DNA of 13,072 bases from Syntrophorhabdus sp. PtaB.Bin184 (GCA_002067555.1 MVQQ01000234.1:1-13072), one strand, 5' to 3'. Counted from the first letter of the stretch, positions 6,478-12,858 are shown. The notes: generated from the sequence alone by a model not told the origin. Numbers and translations are program-made.

Positions 6478-6506
6478 TGGTGATCCCCGTCGACTCATGG
6501 AGTGCT

Positions 6507-6535
6507 ATACTACCCTATTTCCCCATGAGCTGCAA
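6507..6535 (-). promoter_or_regulatory. Candidate internal promoter between the two riboswitches
   Basis: On the minus strand TTGCAG (6530-6535) and TAGTAT (6507-6512) are 17 nt apart, a weak but correctly spaced sigma-70-like pair. The -10 is enclosed by a 7-bp inverted repeat, CTCATGG (6494-6500 on the plus strand) and CCATGAG (6523-6529). If used, transcription would start near 6500, just ahead of aptamer 2, bypassing aptamer 1 and its terminator. Confidence 0.3.
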
Positions 6536-6544
6536 ATCCTCCGT

Positions 6545-6607
6545 TCACCGCCCTCCAGACGATGCTTCCCTCCCGAAGGCAGGCACAAAAAAAAGACGCT
6601 TCAACAT
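6545..6607 (-). CDS. Short ORF (20 aa) between the tandem riboswitches
   Basis: An ATG at 6607 lies 8 nt after a GGAGG (an in-frame ATG at 6613 is too close to it). It opens a 20-codon frame encoding MLKRLFFVPAFGREASSGGR and ending in TGA. The reading frame starts just after aptamer 1 and spans the T8 tract of its terminator. It could be a leader peptide or simply chance: the frame is short and has no known homologue to me. Translation would only be possible when the terminator does not form. Reported because the ribosome binding site is good and the position is regulatory. Confidence 0.25.
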   Translation of the reverse strand: MLKRLFFVPAFGREASSGGR

Positions 6608-6633
6608 GAACATAACCTCCATGCCAAAGGTCT
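6587..6633 (-). terminator. Mn2+-switchable intrinsic terminator of aptamer 1
   Basis: On the minus strand AGACCTTT (6626-6633), the conserved 3' strand of aptamer 1, can pair with GAAGCGTCT (6594-6602), leaving one bulged C, and is followed by an eight-T run (6587-6594). The 5' arm of the terminator is therefore the same sequence that closes P1 in the Mn2+-bound aptamer. The two structures exclude each other, predicting termination without Mn2+ and read-through with it. The stem is only 8 bp and partly A/U, so strength is uncertain. Confidence 0.6.
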
Positions 6634-6726
6634 CGCTTGATCGGTCCCTTGTTCTATGACCGAAAACGGGGCCAGGAGTCTCGGTCCGGATTGTTGACCC
6701 CGTCTCTTATAGCTACTCCCCTTCAG
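6623..6726 (-). promoter_or_regulatory. yybP-ykoY manganese riboswitch aptamer 1 (promoter-proximal)
   Basis: On the minus strand it starts CTGAAGGGGAGTAGC and ends CAAGCGAGACCTTTGGC, the two conserved yybP-ykoY blocks. P1 can form about seven pairs (CTGAAGG with CCTTTGG, including G-U). The intervening sequence includes CGGGGTC...GGCCCCG-type pairing and differs from aptamer 2, so the duplication is old or each copy was acquired separately. It begins at the predicted transcription start of the strong promoter at 6736-6764. Confidence 0.86.
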
Positions 6727-6735
6727 GGCTCCAAT

Positions 6736-6764
6736 ATTATACAGCACTTCGCCCGGGAGTTCAA
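6736..6764 (-). promoter_or_regulatory. Main sigma-70-type promoter of the riboswitch-ATPase unit
   Basis: On the minus strand TTGAAC (6759-6764) and a perfect TATAAT (6736-6741) are separated by exactly 17 nt. The predicted start near 6729 is only a few nucleotides before aptamer 1. The ATPase therefore has its own promoter just after the kinase stop codon. Confidence 0.8.
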
Positions 6765-6790
6765 CGGTTCCCCGTCACTTCCCGTTGAAC
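6759..6790. repeat. 9-bp inverted repeat over the kinase stop codon and the ATPase -35
   Basis: GTTCAACGG (6759-6767) and CCGTTGAAC (6782-6790) are perfectly complementary with a 14-nt loop containing the kinase stop codon. In kinase mRNA this forms a hairpin without a following T run, so it could be a weak or Rho-assisted end signal. As DNA it overlaps the -35 of the ATPase promoter and could be an operator. Confidence 0.45.
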
Positions 6791-9336
6791 ACGCTTTCGA
6801 TGACCTTCCTGAACTGTTCCAGGGAATAAGGTTTCGCAACGACCCCGGAAAAACCGTATTTCCTGTAATCGCGCACGATGGTGTCGTTCACGTACCCGCT
6901 GGATACCACCGCCTTGACCATGGGGTTGATGGCGCGGATGTTCTCCATCGCCTCGCGGCCCCCCATGCCTCCGGGTACGGTGAGGTCGAGGACGACAAGG
7001 TCGTGGGGAGTGCCTGAGGCGATCCCGTTCCTGAAAAGCTCTATCGCCTCGGCCCCGTCCCGGGCAAAATCGACATCATATCCCAGGTGCTTCAGTATCT
7101 GTCCCGCCACGTCCCGGACCTGTTCCTCGTCATCCATGTAAAGGATCTTTCTCCCCTTTCCTTCGTGCGTCACGCTGCGGACAGGCCATGATTCCGCGTC
7201 CCCTTCATGGGCCTCGATGTAAACGGTCACTGTGGTCCCGACCCCCTGTTCGGAGGAGATGGAGATGTAGCCATTGTGGTTCTTGACGATGGAATAGCAG
7301 ATTGCCAGACCGAGCCCCATTCCCTTCTCGCTGCCCATCTCTTTGGTGGTGAAATAGGGGTCGAAGACGCGATCGAGGTCCTCGGGAGAGATGCCGCATC
7401 CCGTGTCTTCAACGGTCAGGCGGATGTACCTGCCGGGGTTCAGGGGCCCCTCAGGTTGAAAGAGGTCCACGTTCTCGGCGGTTATCCTGATCGTTCCCCC
7501 ATCGGGCATGGATTCCCGGGCGTTCATGACTAGGTTGTGGATGACCTGTCTGATCTGTCCTTCGTCGACCTGGGCCGTGTAGAGATCTTCGGGGAAGCTG
7601 TAGACACATTTCGAAGTGGAGCCGCTCACGGTGAGTTCGGCGGCATCGCGTATAACGTCGTCGAGGACGGTAAGCTTCTTTACCGGCGCGCCGCCCCGGG
7701 CGAAGGTCAGGAGCCGGTAGGAAAGATCTTTGCCGCGGATCGTTGCCTTCTCCGCCTCATCCAGTCTTCTCACTGCCTTCTGGTCGTCGTCGAGGAGCAT
7801 CCGAGCGAAGGATATGTTTCCCAGGATGACCGCGAGAAGGTTGTTGAAATCGTGGGCGATGCCGCCGGCCAGGGTGCCGATGGACTCGAGCTTCCGGGCC
7901 TTGAGGAGTTCGGCCTCCATTCTGTGCTGTTCCGTGATGTCACGGAACACTATTACGGCGCCGATGACTGCGGTATCTTCGCTGCGGATGAGCGACGCCG
8001 TTGTGGCCACGAGCCGTTCCGTTCCATCCTGCGCGACAAGCGTGGAGGGTGTCGAGAGAGAGACCGGCTCGTTGTTCCTGAGAAGGGCCCCGACGGGATC
8101 GTGACCCGCCGTGTGGACGTCATGGTCCCGCAAAGGGAAGACGTCCGTGAAGGACTTGCCCTCGGCCTCCTCCTGCGAGAAACCCGTGAGCGTTTCACCG
8201 GCCCTGTTGATGAGTATGACCCTGCCCTCCGTATCGACGGTGATGACGCCGTCCCCGATGGATCGGAGCGTGACGGCAAGACGTTCCTTCTCGGCGGCGA
8301 GGGCTTTTTCCGCGAGGGAGCGAACGGCGATCTCGCGCCTGAGGTCGATGTTCGCTTCGAGGAGCCTTTTTTCGCTCTCTTCGAGGAGCTCCTTGGAGAC
8401 AGTTGTTTCATCGAGGCGGGCCACCATGCGATTGAAATCCTCCATCAGCGTCTTGATCTCCCCCGAGAGCACGGGCTCAACGGATATCTTGAAATCCCCT
8501 TCGTTGACCTTCCTTGTCGCCTCGGAGAGGCGCGAGATGCCCCGCGAGAAATACATGCCGATGGCGAGGGCTACGAAAGAGACGAGGAGGATCCCCATCC
8601 CCATGAAAAGGAGCCCGTTGTCGCGAAAAGACCCGAGGAGACCCGAGGTGGTCCTGAGAAGATTCCTCGCCGTCTTCTGTTGGATGGCCTGGGCTTCCCT
8701 CAAGGGTTTCGTGAATTCATCGAGATAGGTTGTGACGAATACGCTGAGACGCTTGCCGTCAGCAGTCCGCTGTGACAGGGGTACGACATACATGTATTTC
8801 TGTGAGGTGGTGCCGTCAGGCTCTATCCAGTTGAAATACCCGCCCGACGGTTTGCCCCCCCGCCCCGCATCGATGATCCGCCAGTACGCGGGAAGCGTCT
8901 TCTCGAATGCCCGCGTGCCGGTGTTTTCGACCTTGTGGTCGCGGTGAAAGCGGACGACGCCGGTATCCGTTTCGTGAAGACCTGTGTAGCCGCGGTCCCC
9001 TATACCCTGAACGGCCACGCTGCGGAACTTCGCGTCACGCCTGAGATCGCCGAGCGTCATATACGGATGCGACTGAAGCGTGAGGTTGAGCTGAGCCGCG
9101 ATGTCATAGGCCTTCTGGCGTATCGAGGCTTCACCGATCTTTGTGAGAAGGGCGGAACTCTGAGTCCATTCCTCTCTGTAGCCGTCCTCAACGGCACGCT
9201 GAATGCTTGATTCGAACCGCCCCGAGAAGGTGTGGATGAGGACGCTGAAGATCGCGATGGGGATGAACCCTGCCATGATCGTCATGATGAAAAGACGGGA
9301 TCCGAAACGTTTGGGAAAAATACCGGATACCTTCAT
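6775..9336 (-). CDS. Membrane-bound hybrid sensor histidine kinase (Cache-HAMP-PAS-HisKA-HATPase-REC)
   Basis: An 853-residue signalling protein. Domains in order: TM1 (about 14-36), a periplasmic Cache-like sensor (about 37-240, with SGGYFNWIEPDG and KYMYVVPLS), TM2 (about 241-263), HAMP (about 264-316), a coiled coil (about 316-350), PAS (about 350-468), HisKA with the H-box GGIAHDFNNLL (H495), HATPase with N605 (NLVMNARESMP), DTGCG (644-648) and GMGLGL, then a receiver domain with D735/D736, acceptor D784, S812/S813 and K835. The stimulus is likely a small periplasmic ligand. There is no DNA-binding output domain or partner response regulator in the window, so phosphate would pass to a protein elsewhere. 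A GTG at 9408 would add 24 residues; the ATG at 9336 is preferred for the GGTGGAG upstream and because TM1 follows at normal distance. No clear promoter was found in the 98-nt gap upstream. Confidence 0.92.
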   Translation of the reverse strand: MKVSGIFPKRFGSRLFIMTIMAGFIPIAIFSVLIHTFSGRFESSIQRAVEDGYREEWTQSSALLTKIGEASIRQKAYDIAAQLNLTLQSHPYMTLGDLRRDAKFRSVAVQGIGDRGYTGLHETDTGVVRFHRDHKVENTGTRAFEKTLPAYWRIIDAGRGGKPSGGYFNWIEPDGTTSQKYMYVVPLSQRTADGKRLSVFVTTYLDEFTKPLREAQAIQQKTARNLLRTTSGLLGSFRDNGLLFMGMGILLVSFVALAIGMYFSRGISRLSEATRKVNEGDFKISVEPVLSGEIKTLMEDFNRMVARLDETTVSKELLEESEKRLLEANIDLRREIAVRSLAEKALAAEKERLAVTLRSIGDGVITVDTEGRVILINRAGETLTGFSQEEAEGKSFTDVFPLRDHDVHTAGHDPVGALLRNNEPVSLSTPSTLVAQDGTERLVATTASLIRSEDTAVIGAVIVFRDITEQHRMEAELLKARKLESIGTLAGGIAHDFNNLLAVILGNISFARMLLDDDQKAVRRLDEAEKATIRGKDLSYRLLTFARGGAPVKKLTVLDDVIRDAAELTVSGSTSKCVYSFPEDLYTAQVDEGQIRQVIHNLVMNARESMPDGGTIRITAENVDLFQPEGPLNPGRYIRLTVEDTGCGISPEDLDRVFDPYFTTKEMGSEKGMGLGLAICYSIVKNHNGYISISSEQGVGTTVTVYIEAHEGDAESWPVRSVTHEGKGRKILYMDDEEQVRDVAGQILKHLGYDVDFARDGAEAIELFRNGIASGTPHDLVVLDLTVPGGMGGREAMENIRAINPMVKAVVSSGYVNDTIVRDYRKYGFSGVVAKPYSLEQFRKVIESVFNGK

Positions 9337-9434
9337 CGGCTGGCTCGCTCCACCTGCATTAAGAGTAACATAAATGGTATCACCGATAAAGTCGATGATA
9401 ATTGTCACATGGATAACGGGGCTCTGGTCCTTGT

Positions 9435-9761
9435 CTAGCCGACGATCTCCCTGTCTTCGGGAGAATCGATCACGAATCGAATGATGAGCCCTTTCCTGCC
9501 GACAGCGTCATACGCGAGGTTGCTTTCGGAATATATTCCGTCGAATACGTGGGTATCGTAGAAATCGTCGTAGAAGTGAGCCGCGTAAACCCTGTCCGAG
9601 GGATTCGGGTCTCCGATGACAGTGCAGGTTTTCACCTCGCTCTGAAAGCTGGTGTTCCGGTACATGTCGATGCTGAATGACCGCGCCTTTTCGATGCTGG
9701 AGAAGACGGCGAAGACCCCTCGGCCCAGTATCGATCTATCCATCACCACGAATAGTTCCAT
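9435..9761 (-). CDS. Small cytoplasmic protein of unknown function
   Basis: I do not recognise a named family. The 108-residue product starts MELFVVMDRS and has GRGVFAVFSSIEKARSF (13-29), a pattern seen in small uncharacterised proteins that begin with a beta strand, a glycine turn and a helix carrying E-K-A. The acidic, aromatic middle (YAAHFYDDFYDTHVFDGIYSE) has no membrane segment or signal peptide, and C46 is its only cysteine. The ATG at 9761 has an AGGA about 8 nt upstream. It lies 98 nt ahead of the hybrid kinase on the same strand, so co-transcription is possible but not shown. It is divergent from the SDR gene. On the minus strand TTGATT and TATATT occur upstream with only 15 nt between them, so no convincing promoter is assigned. 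Confidence 0.7.
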   Translation of the reverse strand: MELFVVMDRSILGRGVFAVFSSIEKARSFSIDMYRNTSFQSEVKTCTVIGDPNPSDRVYAAHFYDDFYDTHVFDGIYSESNLAYDAVGRKGLIIRFVIDSPEDREIVG

Positions 9762-9844
9762 CTATCCTGTCTTCCTTCACGGATAGGTCCGCACTATAGG
9801 AAATATAGGAAGTCGGCAAAGAAATCAAGTCTTTTGACATTTTG

Positions 9845-9893
9845 TTGTAACACGTTCCAGCGTTGCGGTAGAATAACGACGTTCCGGTGGAAC
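9845..9893 (+). promoter_or_regulatory. Promoter and palindrome upstream of the SDR gene
   Basis: TTGTAA (9845-9850) and TAGAAT (9869-9874) are 18 nt apart, a moderate sigma-70-type pair. A canonical TTGACA at 9834-9839 has no -10 at the proper distance. Immediately downstream GTTCC-GGT-GGAAC (9881-9893) is a 5-bp-arm palindrome near the expected transcription start, and its left half CGTTCC also occurs at 9853-9858. This could be an operator. Both elements lie in the 159-nt divergent gap. Confidence 0.45.
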
Positions 9894-9920
9894 ACTTCCA
9901 TAAAACCACGAGGAGCGATC

Positions 9921-10658
9921 ATGAGCCTGAAAGACAAAACTGCATTGATCACCGGGGCCGGACAGGGTATCGGCAGGGCCTGTGCCGAGGTTTTCGGAGA
10001 GCGGGGAGCGCGTCTTATCCTTCTCGACAAGAACAGGAGGACCCTTCCACATGTCGCGCGGGACCTGAAAGCAAAAGGCGTCGACGTTGTCTTCCGGATC
10101 ATCGACCTCACCCGCACGCGGCCCCTTGTGAAGATGGTCGAAGAGCTTCTGGCAGACCACAGGATAGACATTCTCGTCAACAACGCCGGCTTCGACAGGC
10201 CCGGCATCACGGCGAAGATCGACAAGACGGATTACAATGCCGTTCTGTCCATCCATCTCGGTGTGCCCTTTCTCCTTTCCAAGCTGCTCCTCCCGCAGAT
10301 GCGCGCCAACGGGTGGGGGCGCATTGTCAACGTGAGCTCCATATACGGACTCATGGGGGCGAAGGGCGAGGTGGCCTACGCCGCGGCCAAGGCCGGGGTC
10401 CTGGGTCTGACCAAGACCCTGGCGCGGGAAGGGGGAAGGAATGGCGTGACCATAAATGCCGTCGTCCCGGGCATGATACGGACCCCGCCCATCATGCGGA
10501 TGCCCGACAAGTACAGGGAGCCCATCATAGTGGAGAGCATGCTCGGCAGGATAGGCGAACCGGAAGAAGTGGCCCGTGTGGTTGCCTTTCTGGCCTCCAA
10601 CGACGCATCCTACATAACCGGCACGGAAATAAAGGTGTCGGGAGGGTGGGGTGTCTAA
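9921..10658 (+). CDS. FabG-like short-chain dehydrogenase/reductase
   Basis: A 245-residue classical SDR that binds NAD(P)H and reduces or oxidises carbonyl/hydroxyl substrates. Rossmann motif TGAGQGIG (11-18), structural NNAG (87-90), catalytic S140 (NVSSIYG), Y153 and K157 (YAAAK), and the PG motif NAVVPGMIRTP (179-189) are all present. It ends in YITGTEIKVSGGWGV, the usual SDR C-terminus. Length and motifs resemble 3-oxoacyl-ACP reductase (FabG), but no acyl-carrier protein or fatty-acid genes are nearby, so the substrate is open. D36 after beta-2 (LILLDKN) suggests NAD(H) rather than NADP(H). The ATG at 9921 has GAGGAG six nt upstream. The same frame extends back to a TTG at 9834, but that covers the promoter. 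The stop codon at 10656-10658 runs directly into the 9-nt-repeat hairpin. Confidence 0.92.
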   Translation: MSLKDKTALITGAGQGIGRACAEVFGERGARLILLDKNRRTLPHVARDLKAKGVDVVFRIIDLTRTRPLVKMVEELLADHRIDILVNNAGFDRPGITAKIDKTDYNAVLSIHLGVPFLLSKLLLPQMRANGWGRIVNVSSIYGLMGAKGEVAYAAAKAGVLGLTKTLAREGGRNGVTINAVVPGMIRTPPIMRMPDKYREPIIVESMLGRIGEPEEVARVVAFLASNDASYITGTEIKVSGGWGV

Positions 10659-10757
10659 AAGACGGCTTAAACCGCTTGAACCGCTTGAACGGGAAAAATT
10701 TTTTTCCAGAAACGTTCAAGCGGTTCAAGCTGCTTAAACGGTTCAAACGGTCTTTTT
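10657..10757. repeat. Long hairpin of 9-nt (NGCTTGAAC) repeats between convergent genes, copy 2
   Basis: The left arm (10663-10691) has three units close to NGCTTGAAC; the right arm (10713-10749) has four inverse units. The inner 18 bp are perfectly complementary (10674-10691 with 10713-10730). The loop (10692-10712) contains GGAAAAA and TTTTTCC, which extend the hairpin. The ends are AAAAGAC (10657-10663) and GTCTTTT (10750-10756), also complementary. A-rich and T-rich flanks would give a bidirectional terminator. The element overlaps the SDR stop codon at one end and the last five codons of the DUF362 gene at the other. Same architecture as copy 1 at 2554-2660. Confidence 0.85.
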
Positions 10758-12497
10758 CAGTATTTCCTCCAGCATTTTCCCCAGTTTCGTTTCTTCCGTT
10801 TCATCGGCGTACTTGGGGGGTTCAATGTCGGGAAAGAGGCTGTAAACGGCCTTGGTGATGACCTCCGCATGGGGAGGGCAGCCGGGCATGTGCGTGCCGA
10901 GACCGGCGTGGTGCTGCTGGCAGACACCCATAAAGATGTTGCTCTCATCGGGGTTGATGGGAACGGGTGTCGACGGGCCCAGGAAAATGTTGGCCTTTCT
11001 CTCGAGAGGCCTGTCGATAAGGGACCGGCTGGGGTCCGCGGGATCGGGCCTGCGCAGCTTGGAAAGGACGAAGTGCAGATAGCCTTTGCACCCCGGGCAC
11101 GCCTCGTCGGCATGGATCCTGAGGCAGGCTCCCCCGGTGACATTGATGGCTGGTTGCACGAATTTTTTCGCCACCTCTTCGACGGGGGTGCCGACGACGT
11201 TGATCTTGCTCTTCTCGAGCGGTCCCAGACCCTGCATCCAGGCGAGGAATACCGGGGGGGATGTTTTCGGGTCGATACCCATGATCTCCATGGCTACGGC
11301 ATCGACGGCGACCGGGTTTGTGCCGCCGATCAGGACATCCATCTTGATGGGGGTACCCGAGACGGGCCCGAAGTCTTCGAGGCCGGTGAGACCGTCTATG
11401 ATCGTCAGTTTGGGCTTGACGAGGTGGTGGATATTGACGAGACTCTGCCAGAGGCCGAAGAAATGGGACATGTATTTCTCTATGGGCGGTACGGCACCCT
11501 GGAGGCTCTTGATGGCCAGGGAAGAAATGGCGGCGAAATGGATCTTCAAGACCGGCACGTTGATTATGACGTCGACCATTTCGAGAGTGGCGGGAATCCT
11601 CCGGGATGACATGCGTTTGCAGCCCGGCACCTGTTTCTCGATGAACCTGTCCGTGTTGAGATCGACAAGACTGACCCTTTCAGGATCAAGGTTGACGATC
11701 TCATCATAGCCGTAGTGGCTGAACATCTTCGAGGTGGCGCTGCGGTTGATAGAAGCGCCTTCGGTGATGTAGACGTGGGATGCGAGGCCGAGGAGCATCT
11801 CCGTCAGGGCCTTCACGACACGGATGTCGGTGACGATGCCGCCCACAACCTTTCCGTCCTTGAGGCCGTGGTCGCTCACGACGTTCGGCTTGATGGCGAC
11901 GGTCTGCCCGGGTTTGACGAACCGCCTGAGCCCGCCGAGTCTGTCGATAAGATTGGTGAGACCCTTCCTGATCTCTTCGTATGTCTGGGTGGAAGGTATC
12001 TTCTCGACGGCGACGCGTTCCTTCTTTCGATAAGCGTGAAAGGGTTTGCCCGCGGCCGTCTTCTTCAGCAGCACCGAGGTGCTCAATTCCATCTTGACGA
12101 GGTCGAAGCCGTTGCGGCTGAAGAAGAGAACGGGCCTGAAACCGTACTCGAGAAGAAATGCGCGCTTTTCCTGGTCTGCCGCGAGAAGAGATGCCGCCAC
12201 CAGGCTTTCACGGGCAATGAGCGTGTCAAGCATCGCCGGGCGGGGGTCCTTGCCCTTCCATGTTCCCTCGACGAGCATCTCCTCAATGGTGCTTGTTTTC
12301 CTGTCGTAGAGGATCCATCCCACGACCCTGTTGTTCTTCACGGCACGAAAGACCGTGATGGAAGAGTTCTTTCCCCATTCTTCCCATTTGAGGGCTATAT
12401 AACGGTCATCGATACCGTCCTTGAGGTAGCGGTCTCTGAGGAGCCTGAAAAGGGTGGGGGTTCGTCTTCCCGTCTTGAAAGATATGTCTCTTGCCAT
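10743..12497 (-). CDS. GNAT-like domain / DUF362 / cysteine-rich fusion protein
   Basis: A 584-residue cytoplasmic protein of unknown activity. Residues about 1-140 resemble a GNAT acyltransferase fold (FRAVKNNRVVGWILYD, then a helix ending in LLEYGFRPV). Residues about 195-440 are a DUF362 domain: AIKPNVV (201-207), TDIRVVKALTEML (223-235), EGA (246-248), INVPVLKIH (312-320), LAIKSLQGAVP (327-337) and GGTNPVAVDAVAMEIMGID (391-409). DUF362 proteins often carry a ferredoxin domain; instead the C-terminus has C458, C467-x-x-C470, C526 and GTHMPGCPPH (534-543, C540). That motif resembles the cluster-binding PGCPP loop of NiFe hydrogenase small subunits and NuoB, hinting at a metal or Fe-S site. 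The ATG at 12497 has GGAGGAGG eight nt upstream. A TGn-extended -10 promoter lies upstream and the hairpin repeat overlaps its end. The function of DUF362 is not established. Confidence 0.82.
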   Translation of the reverse strand: MARDISFKTGRRTPTLFRLLRDRYLKDGIDDRYIALKWEEWGKNSSITVFRAVKNNRVVGWILYDRKTSTIEEMLVEGTWKGKDPRPAMLDTLIARESLVAASLLAADQEKRAFLLEYGFRPVLFFSRNGFDLVKMELSTSVLLKKTAAGKPFHAYRKKERVAVEKIPSTQTYEEIRKGLTNLIDRLGGLRRFVKPGQTVAIKPNVVSDHGLKDGKVVGGIVTDIRVVKALTEMLLGLASHVYITEGASINRSATSKMFSHYGYDEIVNLDPERVSLVDLNTDRFIEKQVPGCKRMSSRRIPATLEMVDVIINVPVLKIHFAAISSLAIKSLQGAVPPIEKYMSHFFGLWQSLVNIHHLVKPKLTIIDGLTGLEDFGPVSGTPIKMDVLIGGTNPVAVDAVAMEIMGIDPKTSPPVFLAWMQGLGPLEKSKINVVGTPVEEVAKKFVQPAINVTGGACLRIHADEACPGCKGYLHFVLSKLRRPDPADPSRSLIDRPLERKANIFLGPSTPVPINPDESNIFMGVCQQHHAGLGTHMPGCPPHAEVITKAVYSLFPDIEPPKYADETEETKLGKMLEEILKKTV

Positions 12498-12559
12498 GCT
12501 GTTGACCTCCTCCTCCGTGCGATTGTGGATCCTACCCCGCCCCCGTCACACGTGGCAAG

Positions 12560-12568
12560 ATTATACCA
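12560..12568 (-). promoter_or_regulatory. Extended -10 promoter of the DUF362 gene
   Basis: On the minus strand TGGTATAAT is a perfect extended -10 (TGnTATAAT). The -35 region 17 nt upstream (TTTCAT) is poor. The start would be near 12553, giving a leader of about 55 nt before the ATG at 12497. Confidence 0.6.
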
Positions 12569-12610
12569 GTTTTGGGAATTGCATGAAAGAAGTTAAGCGT
12601 CCGGTGAACC

Positions 12611-12814
12611 CTAAACGTAGATGTCGATATTGGATCCCACGAGGGGCGAGGTGGAGGACGAAGAGATCTCTGTCATGCGCTCTATGTTCTTTGCGGCCTC
12701 CAGGATGACCTGTGCAACTGCCGCCTCGGCCTCGATCCGACTCTTCGCCAGGGACATGGCGGTCTCATTGCGGCTCATGACATAGCTCATAATGGAAGAA
12801 ACAGGGTCGATCAT
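12611..12814 (-). CDS. YjfB-like putative motility protein
   Basis: A 67-residue peptide: a helical N-terminal and middle part (about 5-50, with SLAKSRIEAEAAVAQVILEAAKNIERM) and a short tail ending PLVGSNIDIYV. The size, the helix and the closing P-x-x-G-x-N-[IL]-D-[IV] motif match the small 'putative motility protein' family of Bacillus YjfB, whose molecular role is unknown. It has no signal peptide or membrane segment. The ATG at 12814 has AGGAGG five nt upstream. A near-consensus sigma-28 (FliA) promoter lies directly upstream, which independently supports a flagellar link. It is followed by the DUF362 promoter, and no intrinsic terminator is seen after its stop. Confidence 0.8.
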   Translation of the reverse strand: MIDPVSSIMSYVMSRNETAMSLAKSRIEAEAAVAQVILEAAKNIERMTEISSSSTSPLVGSNIDIYV

Positions 12815-12831
12815 GCCATCCTCCTGAGACT

Positions 12832-12858
12832 TTATCGGAGGATGGGGGGGAAACTTAA
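12832..12858 (-). promoter_or_regulatory. Sigma-28 (FliA) class flagellar promoter
   Basis: On the minus strand TTAAGTTT (12851-12858), exactly 11 nt, then TCCGATAA (12832-12839). The Escherichia coli sigma-28 consensus is TAAAGTTT-N11-GCCGATAA, so each half matches at seven of eight positions with ideal spacing. Expected transcription starts near 12825, at or just before the AGGAGG ribosome binding site of the YjfB-like gene. The -10 overlaps the stop codon of the QueA-like remnant. Confidence 0.82.

Noticed and set aside
7537..8775. 412-codon open frame on the plus strand
   Set aside because: It is antisense to the hybrid kinase, whose domains and motifs are complete in the other frame; long antisense frames are expected in GC-rich genes.
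9834..9839. Perfect TTGACA as -35 for the SDR gene
   Set aside because: No -10 lies 15-19 nt downstream; TTGTAA-18-TAGAAT is better spaced.
9834..9920. N-terminal extension of the SDR from a TTG start
   Set aside because: It would cover the promoter and palindrome; the ATG at 9921 has a GAGGAG ribosome binding site and gives the standard SDR N-terminus.
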